DNA of 64,000 bases. Origin: Nitrosospira sp. Nsp11 (lineage in GTDB: Bacteria; Pseudomonadota; Gammaproteobacteria; Burkholderiales; Nitrosomonadaceae). This document shows positions 20,050-28,560 of the stretch, piece by piece. Every line of letters begins with the position of its first letter. Position 1 is the stretch's first letter. The notes under the pieces are model-generated. The model worked only from the letters and a program-made list of their open reading frames with translations, searched no databases and was not told the DNA's origin. The position numbers and the translations under genes are program-made. The stretch is taken from the NCBI RefSeq assembly GCF_900142705.1, contig NZ_FRBV01000002.1, positions 1 to 64,000 on the forward strand, read 5' to 3'.

Positions 20050-20946
20050 ATGAAAATGAAGTGGATCTTGGGATTCGTAACAGCAGCTATTTTTAGTTTG
20101 GGGCTGACCGGGGCCCAGGCCGAGGAGGGATACCCTGACGCAACCATAAAACTACGTGCAAATTCATTCGCACTCGGTTTTGGTTTCAGTTGGGGCAACG
20201 GTACGCTAACCTATAAGGGGAAGGACTACCCGGTCGAAATACAGGGGTTTTCGCTTATTGACATTGGCGCTTCCAGGATCGACGCGGTAGGCAGGGTATA
20301 TAACCTGAACAACCTTGACGACTTTAACGGTAATTATGCAGGTGTTGACGGCGGATTGACGATAGCGGGCGGCGCGAACGCCGCCGCATTGAGAAATCAG
20401 AACGGTGTAAATGTTGTGTTTGTTTCTACATCAAGGGGCTTGGAGTTCGCCTTTGGTTTCAGCAGCGTGATCATGAAGGTGAACGCGCCTGAAATAGTCG
20501 CAGCGGCCCCACCACCTGCTCCTGCCCCCGCCCCAGTCCCCGCTCCAGCAGAAATGCCAGCCAAGGTGCGCTTTGCCACGGATGAGTTGTTCGATTTCGA
20601 TAAAGCCGTCCTGAAACCTGGCTCATCGCGCTACCAACTGGATGAATTTGCGGCCAAGCTAAGAACGCTTCATTATGATTCGATCAAAATTGTCGGTTAT
20701 ACCGACCGCATCGGTTCTGAAGTATATAACAATCACCTTTCCCGGATTCGCGCCGAAGTGGTCAAGAACTATCTGGTAACGAAAGGAGTGGTTTCTGAAA
20801 AAATCCGGGCGGAAGGCAGGGGCGAAGCCGATCCAATAACCGGCAACAAGTGTAAGGGCAGCGAGAGAACCCCGGCGTTGATCGAATGCCTGCAGCCCGA
20901 TCGCCGCGTCGAAGTCCAGGTGAGCGGCATACGGCAAGTCAAATAG
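20050..20946 (+). CDS. OmpA-family envelope protein with an uncharacterised N-terminal domain
   Basis: Predicted exported protein of 299 aa. A signal peptide ends near residue 24 (GLTGAQA-EEG). Residues 30-145 form a glycine-rich beta-type domain containing WGNGTLTYKGKDYPV and YNLNNLDDFNGNY; it resembles the DUF1134/EipA-type secreted domain, but that is a tentative recollection. A proline/alanine linker (residues 157-175) leads to a C-terminal OmpA domain of about 105 residues with GYTDRIGSEVYNNHLSRIRA, which in this family binds peptidoglycan. A Cys pair (CKGSE...IECLQPDRRVEV) is typical of OmpA domains with a disulfide. The protein would tether its N-terminal domain to the cell wall. The open frame extends upstream, but the signal peptide fixes the start at 20050 or 20056. 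Confidence 0.85.
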   Translation: MKMKWILGFVTAAIFSLGLTGAQAEEGYPDATIKLRANSFALGFGFSWGNGTLTYKGKDYPVEIQGFSLIDIGASRIDAVGRVYNLNNLDDFNGNYAGVDGGLTIAGGANAAALRNQNGVNVVFVSTSRGLEFAFGFSSVIMKVNAPEIVAAAPPPAPAPAPVPAPAEMPAKVRFATDELFDFDKAVLKPGSSRYQLDEFAAKLRTLHYDSIKIVGYTDRIGSEVYNNHLSRIRAEVVKNYLVTKGVVSEKIRAEGRGEADPITGNKCKGSERTPALIECLQPDRRVEVQVSGIRQVK

Positions 20947-21379
20947 ATCCGAGCTGGGCAGAATGAAGCGCTCCGCTGCCTGCAGTCGACTTCTTGCGTT
21001 CCACCCTTAGTCCGTCGGCGCGAGTGTTACGTCGGGCGCGGAGCCAATCAGTCAATCGTCCAAACTCAAATGTACCGGTCTCATGAAGTCCGATGATAAA
21101 AGCATAGGTCGCGTCGGCTTTCGCCGTGATGCGCGTACCGCCGATGGCGAGAAAGGTATAAGTGACGGCAAAAGCTGTGCGCTTATTCCGTCGATGAAAG
21201 GATGGTTCTGCGCGAGGCTTTCCCACAACGCGGCAGCCTCCTCGATCAGGTCGCGATATCCGGTCTGGGGACGATACAGAGCCGCTTCGAGCAGGCCGCG
21301 TTCGCGCACGCCTGCAAAGCCACCGTAGCGGTCAATCTGCGTTCTGGCACTTTCCGGTAAACAAGCCGCGGCTACTCAT
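20939..21379 (-). pseudogene. doc: Frameshifted doc/Fic-family toxin gene
   Basis: Two minus-strand frames together spell a death-on-curing (Doc) protein of the Fic fold. The 5' part reads DRYGGFAGVRERGLLEAAL and runs to NHPFIDG; the 3' part begins NKRTAFAV and continues to FEFGRLTDWLRA. Joined, they recreate the Fic motif HPFxxGNKRTA, split by loss of one base near 21187-21188. The N-terminal segment is also out of frame with the only plausible start (ATG at 21379), so there may be a second lesion. A short remnant that could be the end of an antitoxin overlaps that ATG (ATGAGTAG, stop at 21372-21374). Functional Doc proteins phosphorylate EF-Tu; this copy should be inactive. It is flanked by intact chromosomal genes. 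Confidence 0.8.
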
Positions 21380-21433
21380 CTCGGAGCGCCTCCAATGTAC
21401 GGCAAATCGCTTGGCGCAATTTGCTCTTTGCCC

Positions 21434-22549
21434 TTACGGTTTCTTATAACTGATGCGATAAATTACGCCGGCAAAATCATCTGAAACCAGTAGTGCTCCG
21501 TCTGGCATAACCAGTACATCCACCGGTCTTCCCCAGGCATTTTCCTTTTCCAGCCAACCCTCGGCAAACACTTCCTGTTTCACTACCTTATTGTTCTTCA
21601 GTTTCACTAATCTGAGGCGGTAGCCAATTTTGTTGCGGCGATTCCAGGAGCCGTGTTCCGCAACAAAAATATTATTCCTGTATTCCGACGGAAACATTTT
21701 GCCGGTATAAAAACGCATGCCTAGCGCCGCGACATGCGGTTCGAAGTTGGCTGCAGGCGGAGTAACCTTGCTACAATCGCGCTTTGCACCGTATTTTGGA
21801 TCTGGAATATCGCTTCCATAACAGTATGGGTAACCAAAATGCATGCCTTTCGCGGGCGCGCGGTTGAGTTCGTCGGGCGGCAGATTGTCGCCCAACCAGT
21901 CGCGACCGTTATCCGTGAACCATAAGTCCTTTGTTTCGGGATGCCAGTCGAAACCCACTGTATTCCTCACGCCGCTGGCGAAGACCTCATAGCCTGAGCC
22001 GTCGGGCCTGATGCGCGAGATCAACGCGAAGCGTTCCGGATCGGGTTCGCACGCATTGCACGGTGCGCCGACTGCGACATAAAGCAGGTTATCGGGACCG
22101 AAAGCGATGAATTTGCCTCCATGGTGCTTCTCATTCGGAAAGCTGTCTGTTATCACCGTCGGCTTCCCCGGTTTATCCAGGTTTTCCTCGATGTCATCGA
22201 ACCGTAAAATCCGGTCGATGGCGGAGGCATATAGGGCGCCATCCCGAAACGCAACCCCTAAGGGAAGGTCAAGCCCGCTGGCGAGGGTTGTCACCTTGCG
22301 TTTACCGTCTGCTTCCCTGATGGCATAGACCTTGCCCTCCGATGTGGAGCCGGCGAATACGGTGCCCTTTTTCCCCAGTGTCAACCCTCGCGCATTGGGT
22401 ACCTCTGCCCATAGCTCGATTGAAAAGCCGGCCGGTAGTTTAACTTTATCCAGCGGAAGCGGGCGAGCCTGATCTTGCGCGGCGGCAGGTAAACTGCAAC
22501 AGAACAGGCAAAGGGCAATACGACGAACGAAAGCTTTTATGATGCACAT
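21434..22549 (-). CDS. Secreted L-sorbosone dehydrogenase-like beta-propeller protein
   Basis: Member of the glucose/sorbosone dehydrogenase family (COG2133), periplasmic, with a six-bladed beta-propeller that in some members binds PQQ. From Met 22549 it has 371 aa with a signal peptide (basic start, hydrophobic run, SLPAAAQ). Family stretches include HGGKFIAFGPDNLLYVAVG, FASGVRNTVGFDWHP, WFTDNGRDWLGDNLPPDELN and HGSWNRR. Two close cysteines (CNAC) follow the first. Substrate and cofactor cannot be told from sequence. It is a single gene between the broken doc gene and htpG, with no PQQ synthesis genes in the window. Confidence 0.85.
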   Translation of the reverse strand: MCIIKAFVRRIALCLFCCSLPAAAQDQARPLPLDKVKLPAGFSIELWAEVPNARGLTLGKKGTVFAGSTSEGKVYAIREADGKRKVTTLASGLDLPLGVAFRDGALYASAIDRILRFDDIEENLDKPGKPTVITDSFPNEKHHGGKFIAFGPDNLLYVAVGAPCNACEPDPERFALISRIRPDGSGYEVFASGVRNTVGFDWHPETKDLWFTDNGRDWLGDNLPPDELNRAPAKGMHFGYPYCYGSDIPDPKYGAKRDCSKVTPPAANFEPHVAALGMRFYTGKMFPSEYRNNIFVAEHGSWNRRNKIGYRLRLVKLKNNKVVKQEVFAEGWLEKENAWGRPVDVLVMPDGALLVSDDFAGVIYRISYKKP

Positions 22550-22660
22550 GGCTGGACCCCGGACTATATGGAATGTCGGTAAATCAAAATTGATTAATGG
22601 ATTAACAGGAAGCAAATCATGCATTGAAGTAAGATTTGGCGGTTTATTAGCGCTGGGCGG

Positions 22661-22686
22661 CTTGAAAACTTCCAATGCGCCCTAAT
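22661..22686 (+). promoter_or_regulatory. Sigma-32-type heat-shock promoter of htpG
   Basis: CTTGAAA (22661-22667) and CCCTAAT (22680-22686), with 13 bases between CTTGAA and CCC, match the RpoH consensus CTTGAA, N13-15, CCCCAT. The site lies 32 bp before the htpG ATG, leaving room for a start point near 22693 and the GGAG ribosome-binding site. Heat-shock control of htpG is established in enterics; here it is inferred from the match. Confidence 0.75.
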
Positions 22687-22718
22687 TATCCTATTGCGTT
22701 ATTTCAGGAGATAAAACC

Positions 22719-24638
22719 ATGCAAGACACAGCTACAAAAGAACATCTAAGTTTCCAGACTGAAGTCAAACAGTTACTCAAGCTGATGATTCATTCCTTAT
22801 ATAGTAACAAGGAAATTTTTTTGCGCGAACTGATTTCCAACGCATCGGATGCCGCCGATAAGCTACGCTTCGAGGGCCTCTCCGATGGAGCGCTGTATGA
22901 GTCCGACTCAGACCTGAAGATCCGTGTCGGCTATGATGCCGCGGCTCGCACTCTTACGATTTCCGATAACGGTATCGGCATGTCGCGGCAGGAGGTCATT
23001 GACCATATAGGCACAATCGCGAAGTCCGGTACTCGTGAATTCTTCAGTTCGCTAACTGGCGATCAGGCCAAGGATGCGCACTTGATTGGCCAGTTTGGCG
23101 TCGGTTTTTATTCGGCCTTCATTGTTGCGGACAAGGTGGCGCTCGTTACGCGTCGTGCCGGCATGACGCCTGAGCATGGGATCCGCTGGGAATCCGGTGG
23201 TGAAGGAGATTATACGCTGGAGACAGTGGAGAAGACAGATCGCGGCACCGAGATCACGCTGCATTTGCGCGAAGGCGAGGATGACTTGCTCAATGGCTGG
23301 CGGCTCCGCTCTATTATACGAAAGTATTCAGACCATATTACTCTTCCCATCGTGATGAAAAAAGAGGAGTGGTCTCAGGAAAAAAACGAAAACGCGATTA
23401 CTGATGAAGACGAGACGGTTAACCAGGCAAGTGCGCTTTGGGCGCGAGCCAAGAGCGAAATAACAACTGAGCAATATGACGAATTCTACAAGCACGTGGC
23501 GCATGATTTCGAGCCGCCGCTGGCCTATCTTCACGCAAGGGTAGAGGGTAAGCAGGAATATACGCAGCTGCTTTATATTCCATCGCGCGCGCCCTTCGAC
23601 CTGTTCGATCGTGAATCCCGTCACGGCATCAAGCTTTATGTCCGGCGGGTCTTTATCATGGATGACGCCAAGCAGCTGCTACCGAACTATTTGCGTTTTG
23701 TGCGTGGTGTAATCGACTCGAACGACCTACCCCTAAACGTTTCGCGCGAGATATTACAGGAATCGAAAGATATAGAAGCCATACGTGCTGGCGCCGCAAA
23801 AAAAGTATTGGGCCTGCTCGAAGACCTGGCTCAAAGCGATCAGGAAAATGACAAAGCCAAATTCAGAACCTTCTGGAAGGAATTTGGGCAGGTAATCAAA
23901 GAGGGAGTGGCAGAAGATTTCACTAATCGTGAACGTATCGCCAAGCTATTACGTTTCGTTTCAACCCATGCCGATTCCGACGAGCAAACTGTGTCGTTCA
24001 GCGATTACATCGCGCGCATGAAGGAAGGCCAGGAGAAAATTTATTATGTTACCGCCGATAGCCTCAGGGCGGCCCGAAGCAGTCCCCACCTGGAGGTCTT
24101 CCTCAAGAAAGGGATCGAAGTATTATTACTGTCGGATCGCGTGGATGAATGGCTGGTTGCAAATCTGACAGAGTTTGAGGGTAAACACCTGCAGTCTGTG
24201 GCTAAAGGTAGCCTTGATCTGGGAAAACTGGAGGACGAGGCGGAGAAAAAGGAGCAAGAGAAAGAAGCAGACGAATACAAGGAGCTTACCGAAAAAATAA
24301 AGAGCGTTCTCGGCGAGCAGGTGAAGGATGTACGCGTGACGTTACGCCTTACGGCATCTCCCGCCTGCCTGGTTGCCGATAGCCACGACATGAGCGGGAA
24401 TCTGGAGCGTCTGCTTAAGTCAGCGGGGCAGAAAGTGGAACATGCCAAGCCCATCCTGGAGATCAATCCTCACCATCCCATGATTCAACGCCTGAAATCG
24501 GACGAGGCTCATTTCGATGACTGGAGCCACATCCTGTTCGACCAGGCATTGTTGGCTGAAGGCGGTCAGCTTGAAGATCCTGCCAGCTTCGTGAAAAGAA
24601 TCAATGAGCTATTTTTGGCGACCGAAAGTGAGAAATAG
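22719..24638 (+). CDS. htpG: Molecular chaperone HtpG (Hsp90)
   Basis: Cytoplasmic ATP-dependent chaperone of 639 aa, full length for bacterial Hsp90. The N-terminal GHKL ATPase domain shows [33 protein letters not shown] and [11 protein letters not shown]. The middle domain carries the catalytic-loop region [23 protein letters not shown] (split here only by description), and a highly charged linker near residue 510 leads into the C-terminal dimerisation domain. A good Shine-Dalgarno (AGGAG) precedes ATG 22719. It stands alone, with a sigma-32 promoter. Confidence 0.96.
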   Translation: MQDTATKEHLSFQTEVKQLLKLMIHSLYSNKEIFLRELISNASDAADKLRFEGLSDGALYESDSDLKIRVGYDAAARTLTISDNGIGMSRQEVIDHIGTIAKSGTREFFSSLTGDQAKDAHLIGQFGVGFYSAFIVADKVALVTRRAGMTPEHGIRWESGGEGDYTLETVEKTDRGTEITLHLREGEDDLLNGWRLRSIIRKYSDHITLPIVMKKEEWSQEKNENAITDEDETVNQASALWARAKSEITTEQYDEFYKHVAHDFEPPLAYLHARVEGKQEYTQLLYIPSRAPFDLFDRESRHGIKLYVRRVFIMDDAKQLLPNYLRFVRGVIDSNDLPLNVSREILQESKDIEAIRAGAAKKVLGLLEDLAQSDQENDKAKFRTFWKEFGQVIKEGVAEDFTNRERIAKLLRFVSTHADSDEQTVSFSDYIARMKEGQEKIYYVTADSLRAARSSPHLEVFLKKGIEVLLLSDRVDEWLVANLTEFEGKHLQSVAKGSLDLGKLEDEAEKKEQEKEADEYKELTEKIKSVLGEQVKDVRVTLRLTASPACLVADSHDMSGNLERLLKSAGQKVEHAKPILEINPHHPMIQRLKSDEAHFDDWSHILFDQALLAEGGQLEDPASFVKRINELFLATESEK

Positions 24639-24675
24639 TGCAGTCGAGGCACAGGCAGCAATTTTTCCAACGAAG

Positions 24676-25611
24676 TCAATTTTGCCTGCCGGCTTTATGA
24701 GCGCTACCGGGATACAGATTTGCGAATAGTTTCCGGTGCGCAGTATCATTGATAGCAACGACGGCGGGATGAGTCAGGCGGCGTTCCATGGAGATGGCGT
24801 AAAACTGCTCGGTGACGTCGTCGGTCTGACCTATAATTGTAACGCCGTGCTCGCGCTGCACTTCGTCGGCTATCACCGACGGCGCGATGAAAATACCGAT
24901 GCCGGCCTGGCCGAAGGCCTGCATCAGCGCACTGTCGTCAAATTCTCCCATAATACGCGGGCGAACCTGTTGCGCATCGAACCATCGCATTAACGGTATT
25001 CGCACAGCGGCTTCCTTTCCCGGAATGAGCATGGGAGCCGAATCAAGAATACGGGGCCAGGCTTGCTTGAACTGTGCGGCAAGCTGTGGCTCGGCAAAGA
25101 AGGTGATGCCGCAGTCACCGAGTTTATGGCTATAGCCTTTTACATTGGTCTCGGCTGGCATGGGCCGGTCCGCGAGTACCAGATCCAGGCGCTGGATCGC
25201 CAGCTCCACCAGCAAGCGGACAAGCTTGTCTTCACGGCAGACGATGCGCACCGGCTCGGCGAGCGCCATCGCCGGGGTAAGCAATCTGTAGGCGATGGAC
25301 TTCGGGACAGCATCATCAACGCCCACTCGAAATGAAATGAAATGGCTTTCCGGGTGGCTGCGCAGCGCCTCTTCCAGCTCGTTCCCGACCTGAAAGATTT
25401 CATCGGCATAGGAAAGCGTGAGGCGGCCTGTCTCCGTCAATTCCAGGCGTCGTCCAACGCGCAGAAAGAGCGCTACGCCAAGCGACTCCTCCAATAATCC
25501 GATCTGGCCGCTCAGGGTTTGTGGCGTGAGATTCAGGCGTTCGCTCGCCCGGACAATGCTGCCGGCCTTTGCGACTGCCCAAAAATGATGTAACTGCTTA
25601 TAGTTGAGCAT
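24676..25611 (-). CDS. nhaR: LysR-type regulator of the NhaR group
   Basis: Transcription factor of 311 aa. The N-terminal winged helix-turn-helix (residues 1-65) starts MLNYKQLHHFWAVAKAGSI and contains RASERLNLTPQTLSGQI, closely following E. coli NhaR. The ligand-binding part includes LGDCGITFF and GEFDDSALMQAFGQAGIGIF, also NhaR hallmarks. E. coli NhaR responds to sodium and activates nhaA, but here the gene is divergent from a metal-efflux RND operon 291 bp away, so it may control that operon. No nhaA is in the window. The name reflects family resemblance, not proven function. Confidence 0.85.
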   Translation of the reverse strand: MLNYKQLHHFWAVAKAGSIVRASERLNLTPQTLSGQIGLLEESLGVALFLRVGRRLELTETGRLTLSYADEIFQVGNELEEALRSHPESHFISFRVGVDDAVPKSIAYRLLTPAMALAEPVRIVCREDKLVRLLVELAIQRLDLVLADRPMPAETNVKGYSHKLGDCGITFFAEPQLAAQFKQAWPRILDSAPMLIPGKEAAVRIPLMRWFDAQQVRPRIMGEFDDSALMQAFGQAGIGIFIAPSVIADEVQREHGVTIIGQTDDVTEQFYAISMERRLTHPAVVAINDTAHRKLFANLYPGSAHKAGRQN

Positions 25612-25902
25612 CGAGATGCGTCTTGCCGTAGCCTGAGAAGACGGAAATTCGTAAAAACCGATTATATCATCAGTAAGATACTACTTTTCTTGATGCAAAT
25701 TCTCAATTAGACTGATTTTCTATCTCTCCACCAGCATTTTTATCTTTCTACCAGCAGAGGACGAATTACGTTTCTTTTTTAGCAATTGAATTTTATGGTT
25801 ATGCCAAAATACTTCCGGCCGACCCCGGCCATCATGCCTGGAATTCAGCTTACCCACTTTCGTTGGAGCCGGGCATTGCTTTAGAAAAACTCAAGGTAGT
25901 AC
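25612..25902. other. Divergent regulatory region between the nhaR-like gene and the efflux operon
   Basis: This 291-bp AT-rich gap between divergently transcribed genes must contain both promoters and probably the LysR-type operator. A near-repeat TCTATCTCTCCACCAGCA / TTATCTTTCTACCAGCA lies at about 25720-25755. No single consensus promoter could be fixed with confidence, and no gene is seen in it. Confidence 0.4.
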
Positions 25903-27396
25903 ATGCATATCTCACTCCTTTATCGTATATTGCCCAGCCTGATCCTTGTAGTTTCGCCGCTTACGCCCGCCTCAGCGCAAGGGTCGGCAACCATGCCTGA
26001 GCTCACTGCACCTGCTTTTGCCCCTGCACCTACGACTGCACCTACGACTGCACCTACTACTGCTCCCCCCATATCCGGCGCAGTACCGCCTGTTAACGTG
26101 CCTTCTACGATACCTTCTACTTCAGTACCGCCGACCGTGCCGTCTGGGGGATCACCTTCCGCCATACCGTCTGTCACCCTGCCTTCCGCTGCCGCATCTC
26201 CACCCGTGCGTGCCGGGGCACTCTCCATCGAAGCCTTGCAAAGGCTGGGGCTGGAAGCCAACGGACTGGTGCGTGCGGCTGGATCGCAAGTGGAGGTAGC
26301 GCAAGCAGGTGTGGTGCGAGCGACAGCCTATCCTAATCCGACAGTGAGCGTCATAGGCGGACCTCAACATCCCCGAATCCCGGCCGCAAATCCAGCAACG
26401 AACACGCGTCAGGTAACTGTCAGTCAAACTATTGAGAATCCATTCGTACGGAGCGCCCGCATCGGTTCAGCCGAGGCTGGCGTAGAGGCTAGCCGCGCCA
26501 GTTTCCATCAGGTTCGCGCGGATCTGGCGGCGCAGTTGCGGGTACGCGCATATGAACTGCTGTTGCGTCAGGAAATAGCGCGTATGGAGGCCGGCGTTTT
26601 CAACCTCATGGAAGAGGTGCGGCGGCGCATTCAAGTGGGAGTAGGCGTGGGCGAAACAGCGCGTTTCGAGTTGATCAGAGCTGACGCCGAGGTGCTGAAT
26701 GCCGCGAGCCGCAAAGAAGCAGCGCTATTGAATGCGCAGCGGGCGCGGGTCGCCCTGATGCAATTTACAGCGGGTGCCTTGAAACCTGATTTCGCAATAA
26801 ATGCGTCCCTCTTCGATCCGGTCAACCTGCCTCCACTGGAGCAACTGCGCCTGGAAGTGCCCGCTGTCAACCCCGACGTGTTGCGCCTGGAGGCCGAATC
26901 GGAACAGGCACGTCTGCGAATCGATCAGGAGCGCGCTTCGGTACTGCCCTCGGTGGACGTCGTGTACAGTAATTATCAGGATGCTCAGTACACCGACAAC
27001 AGGGGCGGTCTGAAAGTGACTATCCCCCTGTTGTACCAGCGGCGTGGGGAAATCAACGCCGCTGTCGCCGATTCCGCACGCGTGCGGGAAACGCTGGATT
27101 ACCGCCGCTTCGAGATCGGCCAGTTGCTCGAATCTGCATGGCAAGGCCTGCAGATTGCGCAGCGCAGGGTGGAGATGTTCGAGGGCGGAATTATCAAGGA
27201 GGCCGAGAATGCATTGCAGATTGCCCAGGCAGCTTACCGCTTTGGCGAGCGTCCGCTGATTGAAGTGCTCGACACCCAGCGTGTACTTCGGGGGATATTA
27301 GCGGAGTCATTGCAGGCGCGCTTTGATTTACAGGCTGCTGCTGCCGAAATCGATCGGCTGCGGGCTTATTATCCAAGGGAGCAAGCCCAAGAATGA
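25903..27396 (+). CDS. TolC-family outer-membrane factor of a metal RND efflux system (CzcC-like)
   Basis: Outer-membrane channel component of a tripartite exporter, 497 aa. A signal peptide ends near residue 26 (TPASAQ). Residues 35-100 are an unusual Pro/Thr/Ser-rich segment, including three PTTA repeats encoded by 12-bp DNA repeats, before the paired outer-membrane efflux domains (about 110-300 and 310-495). The second half has YRFGERPLIEVLDTQRVL, the conserved motif before the last helix. Its end overlaps the next gene by 4 bp (ATGA). The low-complexity N-terminal insert is longer than usual for CzcC proteins. The metal is not evident from this protein. Confidence 0.88.
   Translation: MHISLLYRILPSLILVVSPLTPASAQGSATMPELTAPAFAPAPTTAPTTAPTTAPPISGAVPPVNVPSTIPSTSVPPTVPSGGSPSAIPSVTLPSAAASPPVRAGALSIEALQRLGLEANGLVRAAGSQVEVAQAGVVRATAYPNPTVSVIGGPQHPRIPAANPATNTRQVTVSQTIENPFVRSARIGSAEAGVEASRASFHQVRADLAAQLRVRAYELLLRQEIARMEAGVFNLMEEVRRRIQVGVGVGETARFELIRADAEVLNAASRKEAALLNAQRARVALMQFTAGALKPDFAINASLFDPVNLPPLEQLRLEVPAVNPDVLRLEAESEQARLRIDQERASVLPSVDVVYSNYQDAQYTDNRGGLKVTIPLLYQRRGEINAAVADSARVRETLDYRRFEIGQLLESAWQGLQIAQRRVEMFEGGIIKEAENALQIAQAAYRFGERPLIEVLDTQRVLRGILAESLQARFDLQAAAAEIDRLRAYYPREQAQE
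26026..26061 (+). repeat. Three 12-bp in-frame tandem repeats in the CzcC-like gene
   Basis: GCACCTACGACT occurs at 26026-26037 and 26038-26049, then as GCACCTACTACT at 26050-26061. Each unit encodes APTT within the proline-rich N-terminal linker. Such a repeat can expand or contract by slippage without changing frame. Confidence 0.85.
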
Positions 27397-28556
27397 AAAT
27401 TACATTGCCGATAACGGGCGCCATTGTATTTACCGTTCTGCTCGCTGCGGGTTGTGGTGGCAGCGAGGAGGCTGCACCTCCCAGCAAAGAAGCCGTGCTG
27501 CAAGAGCCGGAGGATGTGAACAGCATCACGATTCGCCCGGAATTGGCGCAACGCATCACCATCGGCCATCCCATGATGGTCGATCTTGCCGATAAGTTGC
27601 AGGTGCCAAGCCAGGTCGAGGTGGATGAGGAAAGGCTTGTCAGTATCGGGTCCTACGTGACAGGGCGCATCATCGATTTATACGTGACGCTGGGTGAAAG
27701 CGTTGATGCCGGAGCGCCGTTGGCGCGTATTTCCAGCCCCGAACTGACTCAGGCACAACTGGCCTATTTACGGGCGTCTTCGCGGACTGTACTGGCCCAG
27801 AAAGCGGCCGAGCGTGCTCACCATTTACTTTCCGCCGACGTGATCGCTATTGCGGAGGTGGAGCGGCGTGAGTCGGAGTTGGAGGTTTCACGTGCCGAGC
27901 TGGAGGCGGCGAAGGATCAATTGAGGCTGCTGGGCGTGGACAACGGTGCGCTGAAAGACTTGGTAGATAAGGGCCATATCCTGCCTTCCGTTGCCATCAA
28001 AGCGTCGAAAAACGGCATCGTTATCGGTCGGCATGTCATCATTGGGCAAGTGGTGCAGCCAGCCGATCAGCTATTTCAGGTAGCCGATCTGTCCGCTGTC
28101 TGGGTGGTGGGTGATGTGCCGGAGCAGATAGCGCGTAATGTGCGGGTCGGTCAGCACGTGGAGATCCACGTACCAGCACTTGGCGATGTAAACTTCGACG
28201 GGCTCATCATCTTTGTTGCCGATACCGTAAATCCTTTGACCCGCACCGTCATGGTGCGGACGATGGTAGAGAATCCCAAGCGCAAGCTCAAGCCCGACAT
28301 GCTTGCTACCATGCATATCACGGATAATCCGCATAAAAGCATGGTGGTGCCGGAAACCGCAGTGGTGCGGGAAGCCAATCGCGACTACGTTTTCCTGTCT
28401 CAAGGCAATAATCGGTTTTTGCGTGTTCCCGTCGAGCTGGGCCCTGAAGTGGCCGATATGCGTCCCGTGCTGAAGGGGCTCACGGCCGAGCAGCCTATCG
28501 TGGTGGATGGCGCCTTTCATTTGGATAACGAGCGCAAGCTCGCTGAATTGGAATAA
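27393..28556 (+). CDS. Periplasmic adaptor subunit of a metal RND efflux system (CzcB/CusB-like)
   Basis: Membrane-fusion protein of 387 aa that links the inner-membrane pump to the outer-membrane channel. The N-terminus is a lipoprotein signal with lipobox LAAGC at residues 13-17, so the protein is probably acylated. The barrel-sandwich domain (GYVTGRIIDLYV-like region near residue 90), a helical hairpin with a long charged coiled coil (about residues 110-185), and the beta-barrel domain (VWVVGDVPEQIARNVRVGQ) follow in order. No His/Met-rich metal-binding tail is visible. It overlaps the upstream gene by 4 bp and ends 4 bp before the pump gene. Confidence 0.9.
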   Translation: MKITLPITGAIVFTVLLAAGCGGSEEAAPPSKEAVLQEPEDVNSITIRPELAQRITIGHPMMVDLADKLQVPSQVEVDEERLVSIGSYVTGRIIDLYVTLGESVDAGAPLARISSPELTQAQLAYLRASSRTVLAQKAAERAHHLLSADVIAIAEVERRESELEVSRAELEAAKDQLRLLGVDNGALKDLVDKGHILPSVAIKASKNGIVIGRHVIIGQVVQPADQLFQVADLSAVWVVGDVPEQIARNVRVGQHVEIHVPALGDVNFDGLIIFVADTVNPLTRTVMVRTMVENPKRKLKPDMLATMHITDNPHKSMVVPETAVVREANRDYVFLSQGNNRFLRVPVELGPEVADMRPVLKGLTAEQPIVVDGAFHLDNERKLAELE

Positions 28557-28560
28557 ACCC

